Assembly (NCBI GenBank): GCA_963729165.1
Contig: CAVSMM010000013.1
Location: forward strand, 124,001-188,000
DNA from: JACCZX01 sp963729165
GTDB lineage: Bacteria > Pseudomonadota > Gammaproteobacteria > Burkholderiales > Burkholderiaceae_F
Direction: 5' to 3'
DNA length: 64,000 bases
Numbering within the stretch: the first letter of the stretch is position 1; every line of letters begins with the position of its first letter. Made by a program: the position numbers and the translations under genes. The notes beneath the pieces are model-generated. The model was given only the letters and a program-made list of their open reading frames with translations. It was not told the origin of the DNA and ran no database searches. Positions 28,109 to 37,087 of this stretch are shown one piece after another.

Positions 28109-28696
28109 GAGATCGCATCACCGCATTTATCGCTATCGTCCTGCTTGCGTCGCTGGCGGGCGTTAGCTACTGGTACTCGCAGTCGACGCGCTTGAAGAAA
28201 ATCGCCAGCCCGGTGTCACGCGAGGGGCCGGACTTTGTCGTCAACGGCGTGACGCTGACGCAGTTCGACGCCACCGGGCGTGCGACCAACCGGCTGCATG
28301 CGAGCGAGCTGATGCACTTTGCAGCCGACGATCACGCGGAGCTGTCGCACCCCCGGCTGATCAGCCTGCGGCCCGAGACAACCCTTACTCGAAGTGCGAG
28401 CGAAAACTGCCAACGTAGAAAGCGGTGGCGAGCGTGTTTCGCTGTCGGGCGACGTGGTCGTCACGCGCGCGCCGGGAAGAGACGGTACAGCGCCGATGCA
28501 ACTGCGCACGCAGCAGCTGACTGCGGTTCCCGATCTCGATCGCTACTCGACCGATGCAGCGGTTGAAATCGAGCGCGGTGACTCCATGGTGCGCTCGATC
28601 GGCATGGACTACGACAACGTGCAGCGCGTCGTGAAGTTCCATTCGAAAGTACGCGGCACGATCGCGTCAACCGCACCTGCAGAGGCCGCGCAATGA
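28105..28696 (+). CDS. lptC: LPS export protein LptC (one frameshift)
   Basis: Bitopic inner-membrane protein that passes LPS from LptB2FG to LptA. N-terminal helix FIAIVLLASLAGVSYWY, then a periplasmic beta-jellyroll domain (FVVNGVTLTQFDATGRATNR, ERVSLSGDVVVTRAPG). One surplus base at 28382-28384 (CCC for CC) separates RPETT from LLEVRAKTANVESGG. About 196 aa after repair. Overlaps kdsC and lptA by ATGA on both sides. Confidence 0.88.
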
Positions 28697-29314
28697 AACG
28701 CTGGTTGGCAGCCATGGGATTAGCGCTTGCGACTGTGCCGGCGCTCGGCCGAAAAGGCCGATCGCACCAAACCACTGAACTACGAGGCCGACAGCGGCGA
28801 ATGCGACGACTTGAAGCAGGTGTGCGTGCTGGTGGGCAATGTCGTGCTGAACAAAGGCACGATGCGAGCCGCCGGTGAGCGGGTGCAGGTACGCAAGGAT
28901 CCTGAGGGCTATCAGTCCGGAGTGATCATCGCAGCACCCGGCAAGCTCGCATCGTTTCGGCAACGGCGCGACAGCAGCAAGCAGGGACTCGAGGAATTCG
29001 TCGAAGGGTATGCCGAGCGCATCGAATACGACGAGAAGGAAGACACCGTCAAGCTGATCACGCGGGCGCGCGTCCGCATGCTTGAAAACGAAGTCCAGCG
29101 CGACGAGTTGCGCGGTGATGCGATTACCTACGATCAGCGCAACGCCAAATATTTCGTGACCGGCGGCAAGCCCTCGGCAGATCCGAACAGTCCGGATGGG
29201 CGCGTGCGCGGCACGATTGCGCCGCGCGCCGATGCGTCGGCCGAGACTTCAAAGCCAGGATCCAAGGCGAGCTTGACGCCCTCGAAGGATCTGGCCAACC
29301 CGCGCCGCGAGTAG
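28693..29314 (+). CDS. lptA: LPS transport periplasmic protein LptA (one frameshift)
   Basis: Periplasmic bridge protein for LPS. Signal peptide MKRWLAAMGLALATVPALA, mature part starting EKADRTKPLNYEADSGECDD. The OstA-like beta-jellyroll follows (VLVGNVVLNKGTMRAAGERV, GDAITYDQRNAKYFVTGG). One G too many at 28747-28748 lies exactly at the signal peptide/mature boundary. About 206 aa with a Ser/Lys-rich tail. Adjacent to lptB as expected. Confidence 0.9.
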
Positions 29315-29370
29315 CCACAGAAGCTTCATGGACGCGGATCGAGTCGAAGACAGCGTCGCGCCAGGCGCCC

Positions 29371-30120
29371 GTGCTCGAGAGCAACACGCTCGTGGTCGAG
29401 AGACTGCAGAAGAGATACGGCAGCCGCACTGTCGTCAAGGACGTATCGCTGACGGTCGAAAGCGGCGAAGTGGTCGGGCTGCTGGGGCCGAACGGCGCGG
29501 GCAAGACCACTTGTTTTTACATGGTAGTGGGCTTGCTGCCGCTCGACGGCGGTCACATTGCACTCAATGGACACTCGATCGCGCACCTGCCGATTCATCG
29601 CCGCGCGCGCATGGGGTTGTCGTACCTGCCGCAGGAAGCGTCGGTGTTTCGCAAGTTGACCGTCGAGGAGAACGTGCGCGCCGTTTTGGAGCTGCAGGTC
29701 GATCAGGACAAACGTCCGCTGCGCAAGCAAGAGATCGCCGATCGGCTTGATGCACTGCTCGACGATCTGCAGATCGCGCACCTGAGAACCAACACTGCGT
29801 TGTCGCTATCCGGCGGCGAGCGGCGGCGCGTTGAGATTGCGCGTGCACTCGCATCGCGACCGCGATTCATCCTGCTTGACGAACCGTTTGCCGGCGTCGA
29901 TCCGATCGCCGTGCTCGAGATCCAGCGCATCGTGCGGTTTCTGAAAGAACGCGGCATCGGCGTGCTGATGACCGACCATAACGTGCGCGAAACGCTTGGT
30001 ATTTGCGATCACGCGTACATCATCAACGAAGGCGTCGTCCTGGCGGCCGGACGGCCGGAAGAGATCGTCGGCAACGAAACCGTTCGACGGGTCTATTTGG
30101 GCGAACACTTTCGCATGTGA
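29371..30120 (+). CDS. lptB: LPS export ATP-binding protein LptB
   Basis: ABC ATPase (249 aa from GTG 29371) of the LptB2FG extractor. Walker A GPNGAGKTT, Q-loop LPQEASVFRKLTV, signature LSGGERRRVEIARAL, Walker B ILLDEPFAGVDP, switch MTDHNVRET; C-terminus ending VYLGEHFRM is typical of LptB. An upstream ATG at 29328 in another frame (MDADRVEDSVAPGA) would join this frame if one C at about 29360 were extra, so the true N-terminus may be 14 residues longer. Confidence 0.93.
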   Translation: MLESNTLVVERLQKRYGSRTVVKDVSLTVESGEVVGLLGPNGAGKTTCFYMVVGLLPLDGGHIALNGHSIAHLPIHRRARMGLSYLPQEASVFRKLTVEENVRAVLELQVDQDKRPLRKQEIADRLDALLDDLQIAHLRTNTALSLSGGERRRVEIARALASRPRFILLDEPFAGVDPIAVLEIQRIVRFLKERGIGVLMTDHNVRETLGICDHAYIINEGVVLAAGRPEEIVGNETVRRVYLGEHFRM

Positions 30121-30197
30121 TGCATCACGATGATGGAAGCATTTGCTGCCTTTGTTGTGCGTGCTTTCCGAAGCCAGCGCGCTAGTTGACGCGGTCG

Positions 30198-31706
30198 ATG
30201 AAACCCAGCCTTCAACTTCGACTCTCTCAGCACCTCGCGCTGACACCGCAGCTGCAGCAATCGATACGTTTGCTGCAGCTGTCGACGCTCGAGCTGAATC
30301 AGGAAATTGATCAGGCATTGGCGGACAACCCGCTGCTCGAGCGCGACGACGATCCTCAGGCGCTCGCGATGCGCGTGAAACCCGACGGCTCGATTGCGGC
30401 CGACGTTCCGCTGCCGGAGACCGCGAGCGAAACAGTTAATGGGAACTGACACACCAGCGCCGACCGAGTCGCCCGAGCCGCACGACTCGCCGATGGACGG
30501 CAGCTCGTTGATCGAGTGGCGCGGCAACAGCGATGCCGCCGATGAAGACGACACGAGCCCCACAAACTGGGTGGGAACGACGTTGTCGTTGCGAGAGCAT
30601 CTGCGTGCGCAGATCGCGTGCCAGGCTTCGCCAGCGCGATCGCGCGCTAGTCGAATTGCTGGTCGAAGCACTCGATGACGATGGTTATCTGCATCCGACA
30701 CTCGACGAGCTGCTTGCGATGTGCCCGCCGGAAGCGGCGGTCGAGCCGGAAGAGCTGCTGACCGCGCTGCGTTTGCTGCAGAGTCTGGATCCGACCGGCG
30801 TCGGCGCGCGCGATGCAGCCGAGTGCCTGTTGCTGCAATTGCAATCGCTCGAACGCTCGTCATCTCGAGCGGACGCGGAAATTTTGCCGTCAACTTTCGC
30901 TTTGGCACGCCGGATCGTCGCACGAGCACCTGCCGTTGCTGGCGGCGCGCGAGTTCTCCAAGCTGCGCAAGCTGCTGGGTTGCACCGACGAAGAGCTGCG
31001 CGCCGCACACCGGCTGATTCGCTCGCTGAATCCGCGCCCCGGTACGGCATTTGCAGACAGTCGAGCAGACTACATCGTGGCGGACGTTTTTGTGCGCAAG
31101 GTCAAGAATCGATGGACCGCGGTGCTTAATCCGGACGTTATGCCCCGTTTGCGTGTGAACCAGTCGTTCGCCGATGTACTCAAAAAGGATAGATCGAGGC
31201 AGGGTGCAGATCCGGGTGAGCGCAGCAAATGGACGACACGGGTGCAGGAAGCGCGATGGTTGATACGCAACATTCAGCAGCGCTTCGAAACGATTCTGAG
31301 AGTGTCGCAGGCCATCGTCGACCGTCAGCACAATTTTTTCACACACGGCGCGATCGCGATGCGGCCGCTGGTGCTGCGCGAGATCGCCGACACCGTCGAG
31401 CTGCACGAATCGACGATTTCGCGTGTGACCGCTCACAAATACATGGCAACACCGTTCGGCATTTTCGAGCTGAAATATTTTTTCGGCAGCCATGTGGCCA
31501 CCGAAACCGGAGGCGCGGCATCGTCGACCGCGATCCGCGCACTGATCAAGCAGCTGATAGATGCCGAGGACATACGAAACCCATTTTCCGACAGCAAGCT
31601 TGCCGAGCTGCTGGGCGAGCAGGGCATCGTTGTTGCTCGCCGCACCGTCGCCAAGTATCGCGAAGCGATGAAAATTCCTTCAGTGGCACTTCGCAAATCT
31701 TTGTAG
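30198..31706 (+). CDS. rpoN: RNA polymerase sigma-54 factor RpoN (three frameshifts)
   Basis: Sigma-54, used with AAA+ enhancer-binding proteins. Region I: MKPSLQLRLSQHLALTPQLQ, giving the Q-rich activator-responsive segment. The core-binding domain has LVEALDDDGYLHPTLDELL, the HTH has LREIADTVELHESTISRVT, and the RpoN box is ARRTVAKYREAMKIPS near the C-terminus. Three single-base surpluses, at 30441-30443, 30621-30622 and about 30921-30926, move it through all three frames and back, so total length is still divisible by three (about 501 aa). Placed between lptB and hpf as in most beta- and gammaproteobacteria. Confidence 0.92.
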
Positions 31707-31750
31707 CTCTGAATCGCAGTTAAAGTTACCGACCGATTGAAAGGACTTGC

Positions 31751-32077
31751 ATGAACCTTACGATCCACGGAAATCACGTCGAAGTTTCGCCAGCGTTGCG
31801 CGATCACGTCACTAGCAAACTGAGCCGAATCGAGCGCCATTTTGATCAGGTGATCGACGCGACCGTGCAACTCACCTGCGAAAAGCTGCGTCAACGCGCG
31901 GAAATCACGCTGCGAGTGCGGGGCAACAATATCCATGTGGAATCGGTTGAAGACGACATGTACGCCGCGATCGACACGCTGATCGACAAGCTCGACCGGC
32001 AAGTGATTCGCCACAAAAACCGGCTCCAGGATCACCACGGCGATTCGCTGAAACACCAGCAGGCGGGTCAGCAGTAG
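31751..32077 (+). CDS. hpf: Short ribosome hibernation promoting factor HPF
   Basis: 108-aa protein of the sigma-54 modulation/S30AE family that dimerises or silences 70S ribosomes in stationary phase. Starts MNLTIHGNHVEVSPALRDHV, with KLRQRAEITLRVRGNNIHVE and DDMYAAIDTLIDKLDRQVIR following the family. It lacks the C-terminal dimerisation domain, so it is the short form. Ribosome site GAAAGGA lies 7 bp before the ATG. Intact. Confidence 0.93.
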   Translation: MNLTIHGNHVEVSPALRDHVTSKLSRIERHFDQVIDATVQLTCEKLRQRAEITLRVRGNNIHVESVEDDMYAAIDTLIDKLDRQVIRHKNRLQDHHGDSLKHQQAGQQ

Positions 32078-32298
32078 GTCAGCACTGCCGCGCCGTGCGT
32101 AAACCGCCGCCGAAACGCACGAAAGCGGCGCAATCGAGGTGTATTATCCGCGCCTTTCTTTCGCTGCATGGCGCTCGGTTGAGCCGCCCGGCGGCACTTT
32201 CAGCGAACCTAAAAAAGGAAGTCGATTCGTTTCTTCCCGCCTGATCGCCGCCGCCCCAATGCCCTACTGTGGCGGTGTCAGCAAGCGCTCCGACCCCC

Positions 32299-32769
32299 AT
32301 GAACCTCATTTCACGCATCTTGCCGGCCACGAATGTATTGATCGATCTGCCGGCCTCAAGCAAAAAGCGCGCATTCGAGCAAGCAGGGTTGTTGTTTGAA
32401 AATCACCAGGGCATTGCGCACTCGAAGGTGTTCGACAGCCTGTTCGCGCGTGAGCGGCTCGGGTCGACCGGCCTGGGCCAGGGTGTCGCAATTCCGCATG
32501 GCCGTATCAAGGGATTAAAGGAATCGATTGCGGCGTTCGTCAGGGTTGAATCGCCGATCCAGTTTGATGCACCCGACGGCCAACCGGTGTCGCTGATGAT
32601 TTTTCTGCTGGTTCCGGAGCAGGCTTCGCAACAGCATCTGGACATTCTGTCTGAGCTCACGCAGATGCTGTCGGACAAGCCGTTTCGTGAAAGCCTGTTG
32701 TCGGCGACCGACCCGCACGCCGTGCATGTCGCGTTGACCACCTGGGAACCGATTCGTCCCGCTGCGTAG
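32299..32769 (+). CDS. ptsN: Nitrogen-regulatory PTS EIIA protein PtsN
   Basis: EIIA-Ntr of 156 aa; accepts phosphate from NPr at the histidine of GVAIPHGRI and regulates nitrogen and potassium metabolism rather than sugar uptake. Starts MNLISRILPATNVLIDLPAS; family motifs FDSLFARERLGSTGLGQG and FLLVPEQASQQHLDILSEL. A 221-bp leader separates it from hpf, longer than in most relatives; it contains an A-rich AAAAAAGGAAG tract but no clear hairpin. hprK follows. Confidence 0.92.
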   Translation: MNLISRILPATNVLIDLPASSKKRAFEQAGLLFENHQGIAHSKVFDSLFARERLGSTGLGQGVAIPHGRIKGLKESIAAFVRVESPIQFDAPDGQPVSLMIFLLVPEQASQQHLDILSELTQMLSDKPFRESLLSATDPHAVHVALTTWEPIRPAA

Positions 32770-32816
32770 TCATTCGCGCATCTGACCGGCGCGAGTTTGC
32801 TACGTACTCTCACGGC

Positions 32817-33759
32817 ATGCCGACCTTTCAGTCGCTGTTCGAAGCCAACCGCGAATCGTTGCAGCTTGGAGTGGCTGGCTGGCCGCTCGGCTGCCGACAA
32901 GCCGCTGATCACGCCGGCCACCGCGAATCTGGCAAGCCCCGACCTGGTCGGATTTCTAAATCCGATTCACCCGCGCGCTTGCACGTCCTCGGCCAGGCCG
33001 AGGTTCGCTACTACAGCGAAATGGAGCCGGCACGCTGGCAACACTACGCACGCGAGCTTCAGGTCGGCGGGCCCATCGGGTCTGATCATCGCCGAAAACC
33101 TGGCGCCACCCGAAGCGTTGCAACGCACGGCCGAAACAGCCGGTCTGCCTATGTTGCGTTCGCCGCTTCCAGCCGCGACCGTCATCGAAGTGCTGCGGAT
33201 TTATTTTTCCAAGCTGTTGGCACGGCATTGCACGATGCACGGCGTCTTCATGGATGTGCTCGGCATGGGCGTGCTGATTTCCGGCGAATCGAGCGTCGGC
33301 AAGAGCGAGCTCGGTCTCGAACTGATCAGCCGCGGCCACGGTCTCGTGGCCGACGACGTGGTCGATTTTTCGCGAGTCGCGCCCGATACGATCGAGGGTC
33401 GGTGCCCGCACCTGCTCGCCAATCTGCTTGAAGTGCGCGGACTGGGCTTGCTCGACATCAAGGCGATTTTCGGTGAGACAGCAGTGCGGCGGAAAATGAA
33501 GTTGCGCCTGATCGTCGAGCTACGGCGCTACGGCGGCGCCGAAACTTTCGAGCGGCTGCCGCTCGAAGGTCAGTCCGAGGAAGTACTGGGATTGCCGATC
33601 CGCAAAGTGCTGATTCCGGTCGCATCCGGGCGCAATTTGGCGGTGCTCACCGAAGCGGCGGTGCGCAACACCATTTTGCAGCTGCGCGGCATCGACACGA
33701 TGGGAGACTTTCTGCAGCGGCAACAGCAGCAGATGAGCGACGAAGGCAGTCGCCCGTGA
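32817..33759 (+). CDS. hprK: HPr kinase/phosphorylase HprK (three frameshifts)
   Basis: Bifunctional Ser kinase/phosphorylase acting on HPr. Starts MPTFQSLFEANRESLQL. Walker A is GESSVGKSELGLELISRGHG; the family signature EVRGLGLLDIKAIFGETAVR is intact; C-terminus RNTILQLRGIDTMGDFLQRQ. Frame breaks are all in the N-terminal domain: extra G at 32868-32869, a missing base at about 32970-32972 (a run of C shortened; HPARLHVLGQAEVRYY resumes), and extra G at 33069-33071. About 313 aa after repair. One of the few places where a base must be added back. Confidence 0.9.
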
Positions 33760-33830
33760 TGTCGTTGCTCGTGCTTTAATTAGCGTGTGCGCGCCTGGAC
33801 GAAAGGCGCGCTCACCCAAGGGAGAACAAC

Positions 33831-34226
33831 GTGCTTAAACGCGTTTTGATTGCCGCATGTTTTGCTCTGCCATTATCGGTCGTTGCTCAGGAGAAGATGA
33901 CCGAACAGCAGAGCAAGATGGGAACCTGCAACAAGGAAGCGGGCGACAAAAAGCTGGAAGGTGACGCGCGCAAGAAGTTCATGTCCGACTGCCTGTCGGC
34001 GGACAAGAAGCCGACGCAGCAGCAGAAAATGACCACGTGCAACAAGGAGGCGGGTGACAAGAAACTTGAGGGCGATGAGCGCAAGAAGTTCATGTCCGAC
34101 TGCCTGTCGGCGGATAAGCAGACGCAGCAGGAGAAAATGACCGCGTGCAACAAGCAGGCGGGTGACAAGAAACTTGCGGGCGATGAGCGCAAGAAGTTCA
34201 TGTCGACTGCCTGTCCGGTTAATTAA
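33831..34226 (+). CDS. PsiF-repeat periplasmic protein with three repeats
   Basis: 131 aa. Signal peptide MLKRVLIAACFALPLSVVAQ, then three tandem copies of a 36-37-residue PsiF unit (each CNKEAGDKKLEGDERKKFMS-like, with paired cysteines). Enterobacterial PsiF, induced by phosphate starvation, carries two such units; the function is unknown. The third copy ends STACPVN rather than SDCLSAD, so it is slightly diverged or shortened. The repeats are nearly identical at DNA level, which implies recent expansion or gene conversion. Followed directly by a strong terminator, so probably monocistronic. Confidence 0.85.
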   Translation: MLKRVLIAACFALPLSVVAQEKMTEQQSKMGTCNKEAGDKKLEGDARKKFMSDCLSADKKPTQQQKMTTCNKEAGDKKLEGDERKKFMSDCLSADKQTQQEKMTACNKQAGDKKLAGDERKKFMSTACPVN

Positions 34227-34242
34227 TCGGGGCACAAATTGC

Positions 34243-34263
34243 GGGCGCTACGGCGCCCTTTTT
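34243..34263 (+). terminator. Rho-independent terminator after the PsiF-repeat gene
   Basis: GGGCGC-TACG-GCGCCC stem with a tetraloop (34243-34258) followed by TTTTT (34259-34263), 17 bp after the stop codon. It separates this gene from rapZ. Confidence 0.88.
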
Positions 34264-34328
34264 GTTGCCCGGGGGTCGGGGTCGCATGCAACAATCACCC
34301 TCTCCTTTATCCAATGAGCGCCTGACGC

Positions 34329-35206
34329 ATGCGCATCGTTCTCGTCACCGGACTATCGGGCTCCGGCAAGTCGGTGGCGATTCGCGTGCTTGAGGATGCC
34401 GGCTACTACTGCGTCGATAATCTGCCGCCGCAATTCCTGCTGGACCTCGCTTCCTACCTGGATCGGACCGCACATCACGACGTCGCCGTATCGGTCGACG
34501 CGCGCAGCGAAGCAACGCTGGCCGACGTGCCGATGATGATTTCGACGTTGCGCGCCTCGGGTCACGATGTTCGCGTTTTGTTTCTGACCGCGTCGGACGC
34601 CGCTCTGGTGCAAAGGTTTTCGGAAACGCGCCGGCGCCATCCGATGGCGTTGCGCGAGCTCGAGCGCGGCGGTGCCAGCACCGTGTCCGAGGCGATCTCG
34701 CTGGAGCGAGCATTGCTCGATCCGCTGGCTGAAATCGGGCATTCGATCGACACGAGCGCACTGCATCCGAATTTGCTGCGTCACTGGGTGCGCCAGTTCG
34801 TCGACTCACCGCACGCAAATCTGACGCTGTCGTTCGAGTCGTTTGCTTTCAAGGACGGTATCCCGGTCGCGGCGGATCTCGTGTTCGACGTACGCAATTT
34901 GCCCAATCCCCACTACGACCCCGGATCTGCGCCCGCTGACCGGCCGCGACGAAGCGGTCGCCGCATTCTTGCTGGCGGCGCCGCAAGTACAGGAAATGAT
35001 CAACGACATTGCCACGTTCATCGAAAAATGGCTGCCGAGTTACGTGGCGCGAGCACCGGCACTACGTGACGGTAGCGATCGGCTGTACCGGCGGACGACA
35101 TCGATCGGTGTATGTCGTCGAGGAACTGGCACGCCGCTTCCAGCGCCGCGAAGCGGTTTTGGTTCGGCATCGCGGCATCGAGCCGATGCAACCTGACGAA
35201 GAGTAA
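34329..35206 (+). CDS. rapZ: RNase adapter protein RapZ (two frameshifts)
   Basis: RNA-binding NTPase-like protein that in enterobacteria guides RNase E to GlmZ and so tunes glucosamine-6-phosphate synthesis. Walker A VTGLSGSGKSVAIRVLEDAG; FLTASDAALVQRFSETRRRH; C-terminal YVTVAIGCTGGRHRSVYVVE. Extra C in the CCCC run at 34919-34922 (HYDP-DLRPLTGRDEAV) and one extra base at about 35050. About 291 aa after repair. hprK-(psiF)-rapZ order matches the nitrogen-PTS cluster with the PsiF gene inserted. Confidence 0.92.
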
Positions 35207-35213
35207 ACCGCGC

Positions 35214-35884
35214 ATGCCGTCTGAAACGTTGACGCGGGTTGCACTGTTCCCGCTTTCGGTCGTGCTGTTTCCGCAGGGCGTGTTGCCGCTGCGCGTGTTT
35301 GAAGCGCGTTACATGGACATGGTGCGCGATTGCATGCGCGACGAAACCTCGTTCGGCGTGTGTCTGGTCTCCGATGGCAAAGGGGCCGATACACCAACGG
35401 AGGCGCCGGCAACCGCCGATGTCGGCTGCCTGGCCCGCATCACGGCGTGGGACATGCAACAGCTCGGCTTGCTGCAGATTCGCACAATCGGCGGCGACCG
35501 TTTCCGCTTGCTCGCGAGCGAATCGCAACCGAACGGGCTGATGATGGGCGAAATCGACCTGATCGAAGCCGATGATGATCAGCGCAGTGCCCGACGAGCA
35601 TCGGCCGTGCGTCGAGTTGCTGACACGCATCATCGAGGACATGAGCGCGCAACTGGCCGAAAAACGTCGCACCGGTGAAGCTGACCGAAGGCAGCCCAGT
35701 CTTGGCGCAGCTGCCGTTCGAGGAGCCGTTTCAGATGGAATCGTCGGCGTGGGTGTCGAACCGGCTTTGCGAGGTGCTGCCCGTGCCGTTGAAAGCCAAG
35801 CAGAAGCTGATGGAGCTCACTGACGCCGCCACTCGCCTCGAAATCGTTCACACTTATTTGAAGCAGCACTCGGTTCTGAAGTAG
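35214..35884 (+). CDS. LON substrate-binding-domain protein (two frameshifts)
   Basis: About 222 aa. Only the N-terminal domain of Lon is present (VALFPLSVVLFPQGVLPLRV, FEARYMDMVRDCMRDETSFG, IRTIGGDRFRLL); there is no ATPase or protease part. Such stand-alone proteins are common, with no settled function; a role in substrate or peptide binding is likely. Extra T at about 35579 and extra G at 35674-35675 split it. The last part, LPFEEPFQMESSAWVSNRLC, belongs to the same domain. Convergent with mutY; 2 bp separate the stop codons. Confidence 0.8.
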
Positions 35885-35886
35885 CG

Positions 35887-36952
35887 CTACACCAGCACCG
35901 GGTTCATCACCTGCAGCAACAACCGGCGAATCGGCGCCGGCAGCGGCGCGGTTTCGAGAGCCTCGCGGAAAGGCCCGCAGCGATGAGCTCGCGACGCCCA
36001 CCGTCCCTGTGACGTGTGCGAGCCGTGGCTGCATCAGATATGTGTAGTGCGTGAACTCGTGCCGTATTTCGCCCAGCGCTTCTGTAATCGCGATGCGTAG
36101 ACCGAAACGGCGCGCCGACCTCGGCGACCAATGCGATCATCACTCGGCTTCGGACTTCGAACTCCGGCAAGCTCAGTAAGCCGCCCCAGATTCCCGCTGG
36201 CGGCCGCAGCTCCAGCAGTACGGCGCCGCTCGCTATCCTGTATCACCAACTACGTCTGCGCCCGCACCCGGCGCTCTCGTACAGGGCGCGGGGTCGGCAG
36301 CTTGTCGATCGTCTGCGCGCTCCGCGCGACACACGTGTCGTTGACGGGACATGCGGCGCAATTCGGACGAGCTGCGCGTGCAAACCGTTGCGCCCAAATC
36401 CATCAGGCCTTGCGTGTACGCCTCGATCTCGCTGGCGGGCAACAAGCTTTCGGCGCGCTGCCAGAATTGACGCTCGATCTGCGGGCGGCCGGGATAGCCC
36501 TCAATGCCGCAATGACGTGCCAACACACGCCTGACGTTGCCGTCGAGAATCGCGGCACGCTTGCCGAACGCAAGTGCCGCGATCGCAGCGGCTGTCGAGC
36601 GGCCGATGCCGGGCAGTTGCGCGAGCTGTTCGACCTCGCGCGGAAACTCTCCGCCGTGCTCGTCGAGCGATCTGTTGCGCGCAGCGCGTGCAAATTGCGC
36701 GCTCGCGAGTAATAACCCAAGCCCCGCCCAGCACGCCATCACCGATTCGATCGGCGCCGATGCAAGCACGCGCACATCAGGAAAGCGCGCGACGAACCGT
36801 TCGTAGTACGGAATGACCGTCGCAACCTGCGTCTGCTGCAGCATGATTTCCGACAGCCAGATCCGATAAGGATCGTTCGTGCGCTGCCACGGCAAGTCGT
36901 GGCGCCCATGCTGCTTTTGCCACGTGATGATGCGATCGGCGAAACTCGGCAC
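35887..36952 (-). CDS. mutY: Adenine DNA glycosylase MutY, heavily disrupted
   Basis: Removes A mispaired with 8-oxoguanine. From GTG 36952 (VPSFADRIITWQKQHGRHDL): LSEIMLQQTQVATVIPYYE holds the catalytic Glu, LPGIGRSTAAAIAALAF the HhH, and ILDGNVRRVL the catalytic Asp. The four Fe-S cysteines (C-x6-C-x2-C-x5-C) appear only after removing an extra T near 36343. GLGYYSRARNLH requires removing a G near 36711, with a base missing soon after. An in-frame TAG stands where AQTWLV needs Trp (about 36253). At least three more shifts affect the NUDIX-like C-terminal domain (LLELRPPAGIWGGLLSLPEF) to the final LLLQVMNPVLV. This is more lesions than any other gene here, so a real pseudogene is possible. 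Confidence 0.8.
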
Positions 36953-37010
36953 AGTGTTCGTTCGAAGAGGGAACCTTCGGAAAACGTAGCGAGCAGGCCC
37001 AAAGTCGGGT

Positions 37011-37044
37011 CGAGGAGCGGAGCGTGCATGACGCACGTTGAGCA
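37011..37044. repeat. Second copy of an intergenic repeat seen at 1187-1219
   Basis: CGAGGAGCGGAGC, 12 variable bases, then CGTTGAGCA; the copy at 1187-1219 has the same two blocks 11 bases apart. It lies in the 135-bp gap between the dynamin-like gene and mutY. Two copies in 64 kb suggest a dispersed family. Confidence 0.5.
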
Positions 37045-37087
37045 CCGCAGACGCGAGATGGGCGCGCAGTACTTTTACGAAGCTTAC

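Noticed and set aside
20901..35056. Sequence GAGCACC near the breaks in uvrA, rpoN and rapZ as a common motif
   Set aside because: Only three of about forty sites have it, and in two the surplus base lies before rather than inside it.
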